Numbered from the stretch's first letter, positions 1-8,900 are shown. The stretch: 64,000 nucleotides of DNA from Verrucomicrobia bacterium IMCC26134 (GCA_000972765.1 CP011265.1:744001-808000); one strand, 5' to 3'. Numbers and translations: made by a program. The notes: generated by a model not told the origin, from the letters alone.

Positions 1-701
1 CCGCAGATGTAGAACTTCATGTCGTAGGCCTCGGCGCGTTTGCCGAGCTCGCCGGCGGAGGAGCGCTCCTGCGAGGTGCCCATGGAGTAACCGTTGTTTT
101 CGATCACGAAGAGCACGGGAAGATCCCAAAGCGCGGCGAGATTGTAGGCCTCGTGCACGGCACCCTGGTTGACGGCGCCATCGCCCATGAACGCCATGGC
201 GGCGCCCTTTTTACCCTGATATTTCACGGCGTAAGCGAGGCCGGTGCCGAGGGGAATCTGGCCGCCGACGATGCCGTGGCCGCCCCAGTAATTGAGATCG
301 GGAGCGAAGTAGTGCATGGAGCCGCCCTTGCCCTTGGAGCAACCCGTGATCTTGCCGTAGAGCTCGGCCATGAGAGGTTTGGTGTCCATGCCGACGGCGA
401 TAGCGTGGCCGTGGTCGCGGTAGGCGGTGATGACGTGGTCATCCTTGCCCATCAGCGAACAGGCGCCGACTGCGACGGCTTCCTGGCCGATGTAGAGATG
501 GAGAAAGCCGCCGATTTTGCCGGAGTTGTAAACCGGCAGGCAGCGCTCCTCGAAGCGGCGGATGCGAACCATCTTGCGATAGAGCTCGATACGTTGCGCG
601 TTGGACAGCGCGGCATTGACCGGTGCAGAGGCGTGGGTGCTGGGTTTCACAGCACAGGCATCGGATTTAGTTTCGGCGGATTCAGGGGACTTCTTGCTCA
701 C
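1..701 (-). CDS. pdhA: Pyruvate dehydrogenase E1 component, alpha subunit (partial, C-terminus beyond window)
   Basis: Thiamine-diphosphate-dependent E1 alpha subunit, which decarboxylates pyruvate and passes the acetyl group to lipoyl-E2 on the way to acetyl-CoA. Reading the minus strand from a GTG at 701 gives an unbroken frame of 233 codons running off the window. After a low-complexity N-terminus rich in Lys/Ser come the family hallmarks: R-I-R-R-F-E-E-R near residue 45, YRDHGH, the KGKGGSMH stretch, GGHGIVGGQIPLGTGLA, and the ThDP/Mg2+ motif starting GDGAVNQGAVHEA and ending in IENNGYSMGTS. Those features are typical of PdhA rather than branched-chain E1. The GTG start is chosen because it opens the frame just before the lysine-rich leader; there is no clear Shine-Dalgarno sequence. 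A Nudix gene lies 108 bases upstream on the same strand. pdhB and the E2 gene would be expected to the left of the window. Confidence 0.93.
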   Translation of the reverse strand, partial: MSKKSPESAETKSDACAVKPSTHASAPVNAALSNAQRIELYRKMVRIRRFEERCLPVYNSGKIGGFLHLYIGQEAVAVGACSLMGKDDHVITAYRDHGHAIAVGMDTKPLMAELYGKITGCSKGKGGSMHYFAPDLNYWGGHGIVGGQIPLGTGLAYAVKYQGKKGAAMAFMGDGAVNQGAVHEAYNLAALWDLPVLFVIENNGYSMGTSQERSSAGELGKRAEAYDMKFYIC

Positions 702-809
702 GAGAAAAAACGTAGGATTAAAGGACGCAAAAGTAGAGTGTTTGGCGGACGAAGAAGAAATCAAGAGCGTTTGCGTTCCGGGTTTGAGTTAGCCTTTCGC
801 CGTCCCGGC

Positions 810-1361
810 TCAACGGGTTTGCGATTCAGGCCGCGGCGGGGTGATCTGCTCTATCACGACTTCCAGCGGTTTACCCGGCGCACAGTCTGCCCGCAGGGCC
901 ACAAACTGTTCGTGGTGCCGGTCGTAAATCGCCCACAAGGCGGTGCGATCGGTTTCTGGCAGAGCCAGTCTTTCGATGGCCTCTCGCGAAAAAAAACCGA
1001 AGCGCCCCTCCTCGATATCGACCGGCAGGGTGTCGAGCGGACGGGTGCACTGAAACAGGAACAACAACCAGTGCGAAGCGCCCTCGTAGGCCTTTTCCGC
1101 GATCATGGCGAAAAGATGGAGGTCGGCGGCCGTGATCTCGTGGCCGGTCTCCTCAAGGGTCTCTCGCACGGCGCATTCAAAGGGCGATTCACCTGTGGAG
1201 GTTTCTAATTTACCCCCGATGGGCGACCAGGTGCCTGCATTCGGAGCCTTGGCGCGGAGCAACAGCAGGTGTTCGCCGGAAGTATTTTGAACAAACACCA
1301 GCACGGCGATTTTGTAGGCGAGCGGGGCGTTTGCCTGAGCGGCGGCAGGGATGGTGGTCAT
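810..1361 (-). CDS. Nudix hydrolase
   Basis: A 183-residue Nudix-fold pyrophosphohydrolase, a family that hydrolyses nucleoside diphosphates linked to another group. The Nudix box is visible as GGKLETSTGE, then ECAV, then RETLEETG: the catalytic REXXEEXG core is intact, but the loop between the first Gly and first Glu is two residues longer than the canonical GX5E spacing. The start is set at ATG 1361 (MTTIPAAAQ). The same frame stays open upstream to 1439, but those extra residues (MILCRHACASRSN) look unlike the family's N-terminus. Substrate cannot be inferred from sequence; the hydrophobic WLLFLFQC segment and downstream RFGFFSREAI are typical of MutT/ADP-ribose-type members. It lies upstream of pdhA in the same direction and may be cotranscribed. 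Confidence 0.85.
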   Translation of the reverse strand: MTTIPAAAQANAPLAYKIAVLVFVQNTSGEHLLLLRAKAPNAGTWSPIGGKLETSTGESPFECAVRETLEETGHEITAADLHLFAMIAEKAYEGASHWLLFLFQCTRPLDTLPVDIEEGRFGFFSREAIERLALPETDRTALWAIYDRHHEQFVALRADCAPGKPLEVVIEQITPPRPESQTR

Positions 1362-1451
1362 GGGGGCGGTGAATGGAGTTTCGATTTTGTAAACTTCACT
1401 GTTTGAGCGTGACGCACACGCGTGTCTGCACAAGATCACAACGTCGCATCC

Positions 1452-2084
1452 ATGAAAAATCCCCTTCTATCCAGCCTTTTGGCGGCGTGTCTGGCAGTAT
1501 CCCTTTTTCCGATACATTCGGCCGCCCAGAGCGGGCCTGCCCCCGCCCCGGTGGTCGAGGCAGAGGTGGGCGCGGTGAAGTTTTCCTCGGTCAAGTTCGG
1601 CTCGGACACCTGGCTCGAGGCCGATGTCGAGATCGAGGCGAAGCCGGGCGGCAAACTCGTCGCCGGACAATTTGTGGATCGGGTCAGGGTGATTATAACC
1701 ATCGGCATGGACAGCACCGACGAAAAGACAGGCAAGCCGGTCAGGCTTTTTTACCGTTCGGCCGCCGAGGCCTTGACCCTCGAGGGCGGTAAATCCGATT
1801 TTCGCTTCTACTTCCCCCCCGAGATCGTGAAGCGGGACAAACTTCGCACCCCGCTGAATTATTACGCCGTGGAGCTTGAGGTTGCCGGCAAGGCCCAGGC
1901 TGCGTCGAAGGCGAGTTATTCCTCCACCATCACCTCCGCTGCATCGTTGCAGAACTTCATCTCTAAGGCGGCCAATGAATCCGTCGTGAACGAGGGGTTG
2001 TTGATCCCGCAGTTCCTGACTCCCTTTAGCATCGATGCCCAGAAACGTGCGCCTGCTTTTTCACGCAAAGAGGCGCAGCGTTGA
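1452..2084 (+). CDS. Amuc_1102-family pilus-like protein
   Basis: A 210-residue exported protein and the first gene of a five-gene cluster that matches the Akkermansia order Amuc_1102-1101-1100-1099-1098. An N-terminal signal peptide (MKNPLLSSLLAACLAVSLFPIHSAAQ) is followed by a mainly beta domain with alternating charged and hydrophobic strands (VEAEVGAVKFSSVKFGSDTW, DRVRVIITIGM), consistent with the OB-like fold reported for Amuc_1102. The start is ATG 1452; the frame is open from 1422 but the upstream residues would spoil the signal peptide. Role inferred from the family: an extracytoplasmic component of a type IV pilus-like envelope complex. The next gene starts 65 bases downstream. Assignment rests more on synteny and size than on a recognisable motif. 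Confidence 0.72.
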   Translation: MKNPLLSSLLAACLAVSLFPIHSAAQSGPAPAPVVEAEVGAVKFSSVKFGSDTWLEADVEIEAKPGGKLVAGQFVDRVRVIITIGMDSTDEKTGKPVRLFYRSAAEALTLEGGKSDFRFYFPPEIVKRDKLRTPLNYYAVELEVAGKAQAASKASYSSTITSAASLQNFISKAANESVVNEGLLIPQFLTPFSIDAQKRAPAFSRKEAQR

Positions 2085-2149
2085 GCACTTCCAACAAGAA
2101 TCTGCTTGCTGGCGTCTAGCACATCTGAAAATCACACACCTCTTTTTCT

Positions 2150-3862
2150 ATGGCCTTACCCCGTCTTTTTGCCGTCGACTGCGGCGCTGGTCACATCACC
2201 TCCGGGCTGATTACCACTGACAAATCTGGTAATTTAACGCTGGAGCAGCTGGCTTGCGACGCCATCAATCCCGACCCATCCTCCGATGGCGAGTGGCTTG
2301 AGATGATCGCCAATTCCTTGGCGGAAAATTCTCGTTCTAAAAAACAGACGGGTCCTGCGGTTCTGGGGCTGCCCGGGCACCATATCTTGGGTAAGTTCAT
2401 CAAAATCCCATCGATAGAAGAGTCCAAGCGGGCGAAAATCGTTCAATTTGAAGCCCAGCAAAACATCCCTTATCCGCTCAACGAAGTAGTCTGGGACTAC
2501 GAGGTGGTTTCAGAACATGGACTCGACCTCGAGCTCATGCTTGCGGCGGTCAAACAGGATTTGGTCCAAGGTGCCTGCGACGTGATTTCACGTCGGGGCT
2601 TAACGCTGCGTAATGTCCTGCCTTCCAGCGTAGCAGTGGCACGTTGCTTTCGTTATAATTACCCCGAGGTCAAAGGCGCAGTGGTCGTTGCCGATATTGG
2701 CGCGCGCTCCACCAATCTCATTTTTATCGATGACGGACGTTTCTTTGTCCGCACTATTCCCTTGGCAGGCAACACGATCACACAGTCGATTGCCGAGGAA
2801 CTTAAAATGGATTTCACGCACAGTGAAATGACCAAGATTCAGGTGCTGACGGGGGTGAGCGAACTGCCGGTGCAGTCACCGACCCGTGCTGTTGTCCAGA
2901 ACGCTGTAAATAGTTTCGTCGGTAAGATGCACCTCGAGATCACGCGTTCCATCGTGAATTATCGCCGCCAGAGCGGAGCAGAGCAGCCCACTCATTTGTA
3001 TCTCACGGGTGGAGGGTCTGTTTTGCTGTCTTTAACCTCGCAATTACAGGAAAGACTTAAAATCAGCGTCGATATTCTGAATCCGTTGAAGAATGTGCAG
3101 GTCTCGGCCAATGCGTCGCGCGCCACTGAGGTTTCTCCGTTGCTGGCGGGCTTGATCGGGTTGGCTGCGCCCGGCTCTGGTCGTAAACCGATTAACCTGC
3201 TGCCAACCATGATGTTGGCCTTGCTGGATTTCAAGAAGCGCCAGCCCTATCTGATCCTTGCCGCTGCCTTGGTCGCAGTTTCCCTGCTGCCTCCCCTCAT
3301 CCAGTCGTCGCGTCACTTGGCAGCCATCCGGAGTCAAGAGGCCACGATCAAGCAGGCGATTATGCCTTTGCAGGTTTTACAGGACAGAATTAAGCTCAAC
3401 GGCACTCAATTTGACGAAGCCGCGGCTGAAATTAGCGCGATACAAAGTCTGGCCGAGTCCAAGAACAACTGGATTAACTTCATGTCGGACCTCCAGGAGC
3501 GTCTCATCAAGGTCCAAGACGTCTGGTTGGATACGCTCGAGGTTATCCGGCCTAATGCGGCCGGTGCAGGTAATGAAGCCGGAGCTCTCTTTGGGGGGGC
3601 GCCGACCGACCCCGCCGCCGCCCCGGGTGCGGATCCAGCCAAGCCGGTAATCCGACTGAAGCTCAGCGGACGTCTGATCGATCGTAATAATCCTGTATCC
3701 CGCGTATCTCCTGATTCTTACGGGCGCATTAAAAACCTTCTCACCAGTTTCGCAGGATCCCAATTCATCGCCAAGGTTGAGAAGGAAAGTTTTGATCCGA
3801 ACACCCCTGGTATTCTCCGTTTCGATTTTATTATGGTAATTGATCCGGCACGTCCTCTTTGA
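2150..3862 (+). CDS. Amuc_1101-family PilM-like protein (PilM-PilN fusion)
   Basis: A 570-residue protein joining an actin-like ATPase of the PilM/FtsA type to a membrane-anchored PilN-like region. Residues 1-340 show the actin fold signatures: FAVDCGAGHITSG (phosphate 1), LGLPGHHILGKFIKIPSIEE, the VVVADIGARSTNLIFI phosphate-2 segment, and YLTGGGSVL (adenosine motif). Residues about 365-385 (PYLILAAALVAVSLLPPLIQ) form a transmembrane helix, followed by a heptad-rich stretch and a C-terminal PilN-like domain with an Ala/Pro-rich insert around residues 480-500. In canonical systems PilM is cytoplasmic and binds the PilN tail; fusing them would make the cytoplasmic platform obligate. It ends 4 bases before the next gene, so tight translational coupling is likely. 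Confidence 0.85.
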   Translation: MALPRLFAVDCGAGHITSGLITTDKSGNLTLEQLACDAINPDPSSDGEWLEMIANSLAENSRSKKQTGPAVLGLPGHHILGKFIKIPSIEESKRAKIVQFEAQQNIPYPLNEVVWDYEVVSEHGLDLELMLAAVKQDLVQGACDVISRRGLTLRNVLPSSVAVARCFRYNYPEVKGAVVVADIGARSTNLIFIDDGRFFVRTIPLAGNTITQSIAEELKMDFTHSEMTKIQVLTGVSELPVQSPTRAVVQNAVNSFVGKMHLEITRSIVNYRRQSGAEQPTHLYLTGGGSVLLSLTSQLQERLKISVDILNPLKNVQVSANASRATEVSPLLAGLIGLAAPGSGRKPINLLPTMMLALLDFKKRQPYLILAAALVAVSLLPPLIQSSRHLAAIRSQEATIKQAIMPLQVLQDRIKLNGTQFDEAAAEISAIQSLAESKNNWINFMSDLQERLIKVQDVWLDTLEVIRPNAAGAGNEAGALFGGAPTDPAAAPGADPAKPVIRLKLSGRLIDRNNPVSRVSPDSYGRIKNLLTSFAGSQFIAKVEKESFDPNTPGILRFDFIMVIDPARPL

Positions 3863-3866
3863 CCCC

Positions 3867-4889
3867 ATGGCCAGCTTCAAAAATAATCCTGCGTTTTTTA
3901 CTACCCTGCTTTTTATCGGAGCAGTCACCGCCGGTGAGGCTTGGCTCATCTACAGCCAAAGCGCGGAGAGCAATCGCTTAACCGGTGAGGTGGAGCAAAA
4001 GCGCGACGTGTTACAGCGTTTTTCTACATCCAACCCGTTTCCCTCCAGGGACAACTCAGCGGCGATCGAAGCCGATCGAGTTCACGCGCAGGAAACCCTG
4101 GCTGGTATTCGCAAGGCATTGCAGGCCAGTAGTGAACTAGTCGAACGCTACGCTGCCGCGAAAGTCCCCGCCACTCCCACGGACGCCTTTTTCGACCTTG
4201 CGAGTTTCGTCGAGCGCATTCGGGAAAATGCCGTCAAGGCGGGCGTAGTCGTTCCTCAAGGCGGTTGGTTCGGGTTTAGCACCTATTCGAGCACCGGCCC
4301 CGTGGAGGAGTTGATCGAGCCGGTCTTTCGCCAAAGACAGTATGTGGAGTATCTCGTCGGGGCCCTATTGGAGTCAAAACCTCGTGAAATACGGGCAGTC
4401 GAGCGCAGTCGTCCTCTGACCTTGGCGCAAAAAGAGGCCATCAAAGCGGCCGAAGCGGGCGGTGTTCCCTCGCTGGACAACGGCACAGGCACTGCTGGCG
4501 ATGCCGCCGCTGATTTTTTCGCGATCGATTCCCGCTCCTCGGCTAAAAACGAAGGCTTTGTAGATACTGCTCCCTTTCGCCTGACCTTTACCGGAACGAC
4601 CGAGGTATTACGCACGTTTTTGAATGAGCTGGCCTTGTTCAAATTACCGGTGGTGGTGCGCTCCGTGGAAGTATCCCCCTTGGACAAGGCATTAACGGGT
4701 CCCCAAGCGGAGTCCGCCGCCCCTAGGCCCTCTGCTCTCTTTGGCGTATTCGGCCAAGACGCTGCCGCCGGTGCCGCGCCGGTCTCCGAGGTCAAACCAC
4801 TGGTCGAACAAATCGATTCCGTCTTCGTCGTCACCGTGGAATTTATTAAATTGGTCGATAAAACCGCTCCGACCGTTAACACCCCTTAA
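3867..4889 (+). CDS. Amuc_1100-family pilus-like protein
   Basis: A 340-residue inner-membrane-anchored protein. An N-terminal hydrophobic segment (AFFTTLLFIGAVTAGEAWLIY) is followed by a charged coiled-coil region (residues about 30-95) and a globular C-terminal half ending in VDSVFVVTVEFIKLVDK, the layout of PilO-like proteins and of Amuc_1100. The start is ATG 3867 (MASFKNNPAFF), four bases after the upstream stop; the frame is open from 3840 but that would overlap the PilM-like gene. Immediate operon neighbours on both sides support the assignment. Inferred role: periplasmic alignment subcomplex linking the PilM/PilN platform to the secretin. Akkermansia Amuc_1100 is known as a host-interacting TLR2 ligand, which should not be assumed for this homolog. 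Confidence 0.78.
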   Translation: MASFKNNPAFFTTLLFIGAVTAGEAWLIYSQSAESNRLTGEVEQKRDVLQRFSTSNPFPSRDNSAAIEADRVHAQETLAGIRKALQASSELVERYAAAKVPATPTDAFFDLASFVERIRENAVKAGVVVPQGGWFGFSTYSSTGPVEELIEPVFRQRQYVEYLVGALLESKPREIRAVERSRPLTLAQKEAIKAAEAGGVPSLDNGTGTAGDAAADFFAIDSRSSAKNEGFVDTAPFRLTFTGTTEVLRTFLNELALFKLPVVVRSVEVSPLDKALTGPQAESAAPRPSALFGVFGQDAAAGAAPVSEVKPLVEQIDSVFVVTVEFIKLVDKTAPTVNTP

Positions 4890-4895
4890 TTTCCC

Positions 4896-5849
4896 ATGTC
4901 CTTGAAGGCCAAAGATAAAATTTTCCTCGCACTTGGCGGGCTGGCATTAGTGCTTACCACTGCCTGGTCGTTTTTGCAGCAATCGGAGATATCCAGTCTC
5001 GGCACCGTTGTTTCTGTGTCCACCAGCGGAAGAGCCTACGAAAAAAAGGAAATCAAGGTGGCGATGCCTCCTTCTCAGAGCTGGGCCAAGGCAGGAGCTC
5101 AACCCGCAGGTGAAAAGTGGATCTACAACGTTTTCACTCCGCCCAAAATATTTTACAATACGCAGACCAAGCAGTTTACGGTCATTCCCCCTGAACTGGT
5201 GGTCGTCGAGCCGATTGGCAACGAGCCTACAGGCCCTGTGCTTCCTCCTGTGGTCAGGCCCGACTTGGAGCTCGTTAAGGTGACACAGCCTCTGTTTCGT
5301 CTTCAGCTGGTGGGCTATATCGGCAGTGAGGGCAACTACCGCGGCACGTTTAACAACGAGCTCACCGGAAAAACCTTCTTTGGCACCACCGGCCGCAAGG
5401 TGCCTGAGCTGAATCTCGAGATAATTAAGTTCGAGGCCAAGCGCCGCAAGGTCGTGGTCGCCGGTGGCTCTACGATTATTGAGGTGACCGCAAACGCCGT
5501 GGTCAAAGACACCCAGACTGGAAAAGAATACCATCTGGATCACGACAAGCGACTGGCCGAGGGCAAGCCTACCGTGACGTTTAAATTGGCTGACGGCAGC
5601 GAGCGCACCTTTTCTACCGGCGACAGCATTGCGTGTGGTGATTTCAACTACACCGTCGGTGAGCTGAAGCTCGAACCACCCTCGGCGGTTGTCACCAAGA
5701 CAGGCGCCTCGTTACCTCAGCCGATAGTGGAGACCTTGACGGTCCCGCCTCCGCCGGCCCCGGCCCCTGTTTCCCCGCCTTTGGATCCGGACTCCCCGAC
5801 GCCCCCTGTTCAAGGCAACCGTGGCAATCCTGCCGCGGCGCCTTTTTAA
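4896..5849 (+). CDS. Amuc_1099-family pilus-like protein
   Basis: A 317-residue protein with an N-terminal transmembrane helix (IFLALGGLALVLTTAWSFL), a central region of paired beta-rich units (residues about 60-260, including FRLQLVGYIGSEGNYRGTF and DGSERTFSTGDSIACGDFNYTV) and a proline-rich C-terminal tail (VPPPPAPAPVSPPLDPDSPTPP). The topology and the beta-repeat resemble PilP-type proteins that dock to secretin N-domains, and the position directly before the secretin gene fits. It starts 6 bases after the upstream stop, so it belongs to the same operon. The family name comes from cluster order; no catalytic motif is expected or seen. Confidence 0.75.
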   Translation: MSLKAKDKIFLALGGLALVLTTAWSFLQQSEISSLGTVVSVSTSGRAYEKKEIKVAMPPSQSWAKAGAQPAGEKWIYNVFTPPKIFYNTQTKQFTVIPPELVVVEPIGNEPTGPVLPPVVRPDLELVKVTQPLFRLQLVGYIGSEGNYRGTFNNELTGKTFFGTTGRKVPELNLEIIKFEAKRRKVVVAGGSTIIEVTANAVVKDTQTGKEYHLDHDKRLAEGKPTVTFKLADGSERTFSTGDSIACGDFNYTVGELKLEPPSAVVTKTGASLPQPIVETLTVPPPPAPAPVSPPLDPDSPTPPVQGNRGNPAAAPF

Positions 5850-5923
5850 TTTAGTTTTCCATTCGTAGCCGTTTTATTGTCGTTTTTTACATTCTCTCAC
5901 TTTTAAACTCTTTCTCACCCTAA

Positions 5924-8725
5924 ATGAACTACACCAAGCTCCCGAAAAAAGTTCTCGCGCTCCTCGCGGCCCCCGCACTCCTCACGCTGGCGCTCCCTAT
6001 CAGCAAGGCGCAGAGCCAAACCGAGACCAAGATCCGCCTCATGGCTGAGGCTCTCCGTGCACGGGACAGTGGTGATTTGGCCACGGCCAAAACCAATCTT
6101 GAACAGTTGCTTGTGTTGGCCCCGAACGATGTGACCGTTCAGCGCCTTTTATCCGGTGTAAATGACGGCTTGGCCAAGGGAACGCCCGCTGCTCCTGCAG
6201 TTGAAGCTGCCGTGGTCTCTCCCGCCACCCCCACGGAAGTGACCTATTCGCCAAACGCTCCTGCACCCAGCGCCCAGGCTGTAGCGGTTGCTCCGGTCGT
6301 CGCCGCTCCCGCTGAACCCGCTGCTCCCGATTCGCCAGCGACCACCTTAGCTTCCTCGGAACAGACCCGCGTCGCGGATTTGCTGGCCAAAGCGAAGGCC
6401 GATAACCGTGCGGCTCTGGCCTTGGCCAAGTCAGGTGATTTCGATGGCGCGACGGCCCTTCTCGATAACGCCTCCCGTAGTCTTCCCGTTAATACCGTTA
6501 CGCAGGAGACCTTGGCCTCGCTTGAGCACAGCAAAAATGACCTGTTGCTCCAAAAATCAGAAAACCTCTTAAAAGCAGGAAACACCGCGGGCGCTAAGAC
6601 CGCCCTCGATGGTTACAAAGCAACCGCCGGTGCAAACCCCAAGGCGGTCGCCCAACAAAGCGAGCGCATCGAGCGTGCCGAGCTGTCACCCGGACTGCTG
6701 CCAATCGCGGACGCCAGCCCCAAGTTTATCGCCGAACAGAAGAACATTGCCGGCTTGGTCGCAAAAGCGCGCAGCCAATACGTTGCCGGCGATGTGGACG
6801 GTGCCCAGGTTACCTTCCGCACCGTGGAAACCCTTTCGCCCGAAAACCCCGAGGCCAAGTATTTCCTCCAGCGCATTGCGGAAGACAAAGCCAAGGTCGG
6901 AACCCTCAATCGCGAAAAGACCCGCAGCCAACTCCTCCAAGAGGTGGCCAACGCGTGGGAGCGTCCCGGCGTCTTCATCGAGCGCGAAAAGGGCGATACT
7001 GTCGTCAAGGGCAGTCTCTCCGCAGCCTTGGCTGCCAAGTTAGATACCATCATGATCCCGAGTGTGTCGTTTTCCGGCGTCGAGCTCGGTCGCGTCATCA
7101 GCACCCTGAGCGCCTACTCGGAAGAGTTTGATACCTCATCCGCTGCCGGAAACAAGGGCGTCAATTTAGTGCTCACCAACCAGCTCCCCGGAGCAGCGAT
7201 TCCGCAGGTGAACATCACCTTGCGTAATCTTTCCCTGAAACGTATCCTGGACATCATCACCGAGAATGTCGGTTACCAATACGAGATTCAGGCCGACTTG
7301 ATCTTGATTCGTCCCAGTGGCGACAATGCCAACCTGAGCACCGAAGAGTTTGCCGTCAGCAAGTCCGCCCTTACCCGCATGACCGGTGTCGGTGCCTCGG
7401 GCACGGCCTCGGCCGCATCAGCCGCCGCGGATCCCTTTGCGCCCGCCGCCCCGGCCGCGCCTGCCGTTTCCTCCGGTGGAGAAGCCGATTCGATCAAACG
7501 ATTCCTCTCCGCCGCCGGTGTTAACTTCGATGGCGTTCCCGGCTCGAATCTCGCCTATGACGGTTCCCGTATCATCGTAAATCAAACGGGCCGTAACATT
7601 GAGCGCATTCGCAACATTCTGGCCCGCTATAACGAAATCAAACAGGTTGAGATCGAGGCCAAGTTCATGGATGTTCAGGAAGGTGCGATCGAGGAACTCG
7701 GCATCACCTGGAATGCCCTCCGCAACAGCTCCAGCACGTCACTCGCGCTGGGTTCGCAAAACCGCTCTTTGGGCAATGCCTTTACCTCGTCGTCCAGCGG
7801 TGGCAGTGGTTTGATTAGTTCGCCATCCCGCCAAGTCGATACCAATGGTGACGGTGTATTCGACACCACCACGGAAGCCATTTCCGTTCCCATTCTGAAT
7901 TCAGCTCCTGCGGTTCCCGGTTCGGTCAACCTCGGTGGAGGCTTGGGGGCCATTGCCGCCCTTACAGGCGCCAGTATCGGCAGCTTTGATGTGACCGCCA
8001 CGTTGCGGGCACTCTCCCTGCGCCAGGGCAGTGATTTGCTCAGCGCACCCAAGGTGACCGTTCTTTCCGGTCGTCCTGCCAGCATCACGGTGGCACAAGA
8101 GCTCCGCTATCCGCAGAGCTATGGTGAAATCCAGTCCGAAGTCGGCAGCAGTAGCGGCACCACCGCAAGCAGCGGCGCGGGCGTCACCATTACCGCAGGC
8201 ACGCCTCAGGATTTTGCTTCCCGTAATGTGGGTGTCGAACTGACCGTCACACCGACGGTAGAAGAAGATGAATACTCCATCAACTTGGAGCTTAATCCCC
8301 GGGTAACCGAGTTTGAAGGCTTCGTTGAGTATGGCGGACAGTCGGTCGCCATTTCAAATGGCACGACCGTGACCGTCCCCTCCGGTTTTTATCAGCCTAT
8401 CTTCTCTTCCCGTGAGATTAAGACCAACGTCACCGTATGGGATGGCGCCACCTTGGTGATGGGCGGTTTGACCCGTGAAGAAGTGAAGCGCGTCAACGAC
8501 AAGACTCCTTTGATTGGCGATATTCCTTTGCTCGGACGTTTATTCAGATCGAAGGGTGAGGCCTCCTCCAAGCGCAACCTCCTCATCTTTGTGACCGCTA
8601 ATCTGGTTTCACCCGGTGGTTCCTTGAAGAAACAGGAGCTCAAGGGCATTTCACCCAATTCCGTCTTCCAGAATCCCTCCGTTGTCACTCCCGGTAACTC
8701 GGAAACCCGTATTCGTAACAACTGA
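5924..8725 (+). CDS. Amuc_1098-family secretin (type IV pilus outer-membrane protein)
   Basis: A 933-residue outer-membrane secretin. An N-terminal signal peptide (LLAAPALLTLALPISKAQS) precedes a TPR-like helical region (residues about 30-335, with repeated ARDSGDLATAK, AKSGDFDGATALL and YVAGDVDGAQVTF units) that canonical PilQ lacks at this size. N-domains follow (SVSFSGVELGRVISTLSAYS; INLVLTNQ; NLSLKRILDIITENVGYQYE), then a second N-domain and the C-terminal secretin domain, with diagnostic segments SAPKVTVLSGRPASI, VELTVTPTVEEDEY, the gate-region VTVWDGATLVMGGL and PLIGDIPLLGRLFRS. Low-complexity Ala/Ser/Gly inserts occur at residues 490-520 and 605-650. It would form the outer-membrane pore for the system built by the four upstream genes. 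No pilB/pilT/pilC or major pilin gene is in the window. Confidence 0.92.
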   Translation: MNYTKLPKKVLALLAAPALLTLALPISKAQSQTETKIRLMAEALRARDSGDLATAKTNLEQLLVLAPNDVTVQRLLSGVNDGLAKGTPAAPAVEAAVVSPATPTEVTYSPNAPAPSAQAVAVAPVVAAPAEPAAPDSPATTLASSEQTRVADLLAKAKADNRAALALAKSGDFDGATALLDNASRSLPVNTVTQETLASLEHSKNDLLLQKSENLLKAGNTAGAKTALDGYKATAGANPKAVAQQSERIERAELSPGLLPIADASPKFIAEQKNIAGLVAKARSQYVAGDVDGAQVTFRTVETLSPENPEAKYFLQRIAEDKAKVGTLNREKTRSQLLQEVANAWERPGVFIEREKGDTVVKGSLSAALAAKLDTIMIPSVSFSGVELGRVISTLSAYSEEFDTSSAAGNKGVNLVLTNQLPGAAIPQVNITLRNLSLKRILDIITENVGYQYEIQADLILIRPSGDNANLSTEEFAVSKSALTRMTGVGASGTASAASAAADPFAPAAPAAPAVSSGGEADSIKRFLSAAGVNFDGVPGSNLAYDGSRIIVNQTGRNIERIRNILARYNEIKQVEIEAKFMDVQEGAIEELGITWNALRNSSSTSLALGSQNRSLGNAFTSSSSGGSGLISSPSRQVDTNGDGVFDTTTEAISVPILNSAPAVPGSVNLGGGLGAIAALTGASIGSFDVTATLRALSLRQGSDLLSAPKVTVLSGRPASITVAQELRYPQSYGEIQSEVGSSSGTTASSGAGVTITAGTPQDFASRNVGVELTVTPTVEEDEYSINLELNPRVTEFEGFVEYGGQSVAISNGTTVTVPSGFYQPIFSSREIKTNVTVWDGATLVMGGLTREEVKRVNDKTPLIGDIPLLGRLFRSKGEASSKRNLLIFVTANLVSPGGSLKKQELKGISPNSVFQNPSVVTPGNSETRIRNN

Positions 8726-8811
8726 TATTAAAGCACTCACTGCCAATAGCAGCTGAGTGGCAGCAATTCGCTGAGGTCAGGTTATTTAACTTAATAATAC
8801 GATTAAACTTC

Positions 8812-8846
8812 TGTCCTGACTTGCCCTGCAATTCAGGACAATTTTC
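8812..8846 (+). terminator. Hairpin after secretin operon (possible terminator)
   Basis: A perfect 8-bp stem (TGTCCTGA at 8812-8819, TCAGGACA at 8833-8840) with a 13-base loop and a short T-rich tail (ATTTTC). It lies between the secretin and the giant surface-protein gene and could end or attenuate the pilus-like operon. The T tract is short, so terminator function is uncertain. Confidence 0.4.
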
Positions 8847-8900
8847 TGACCCTCGATCCTCCGGTTGCTGATCCATATTCCATTTAGCGAATTCCCCAAG

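Noticed and set aside
153-1208. Plus-strand open frame of 351 codons across the pdhA-Nudix region
   Set aside because: It crosses two real minus-strand genes and has no recognisable domain.
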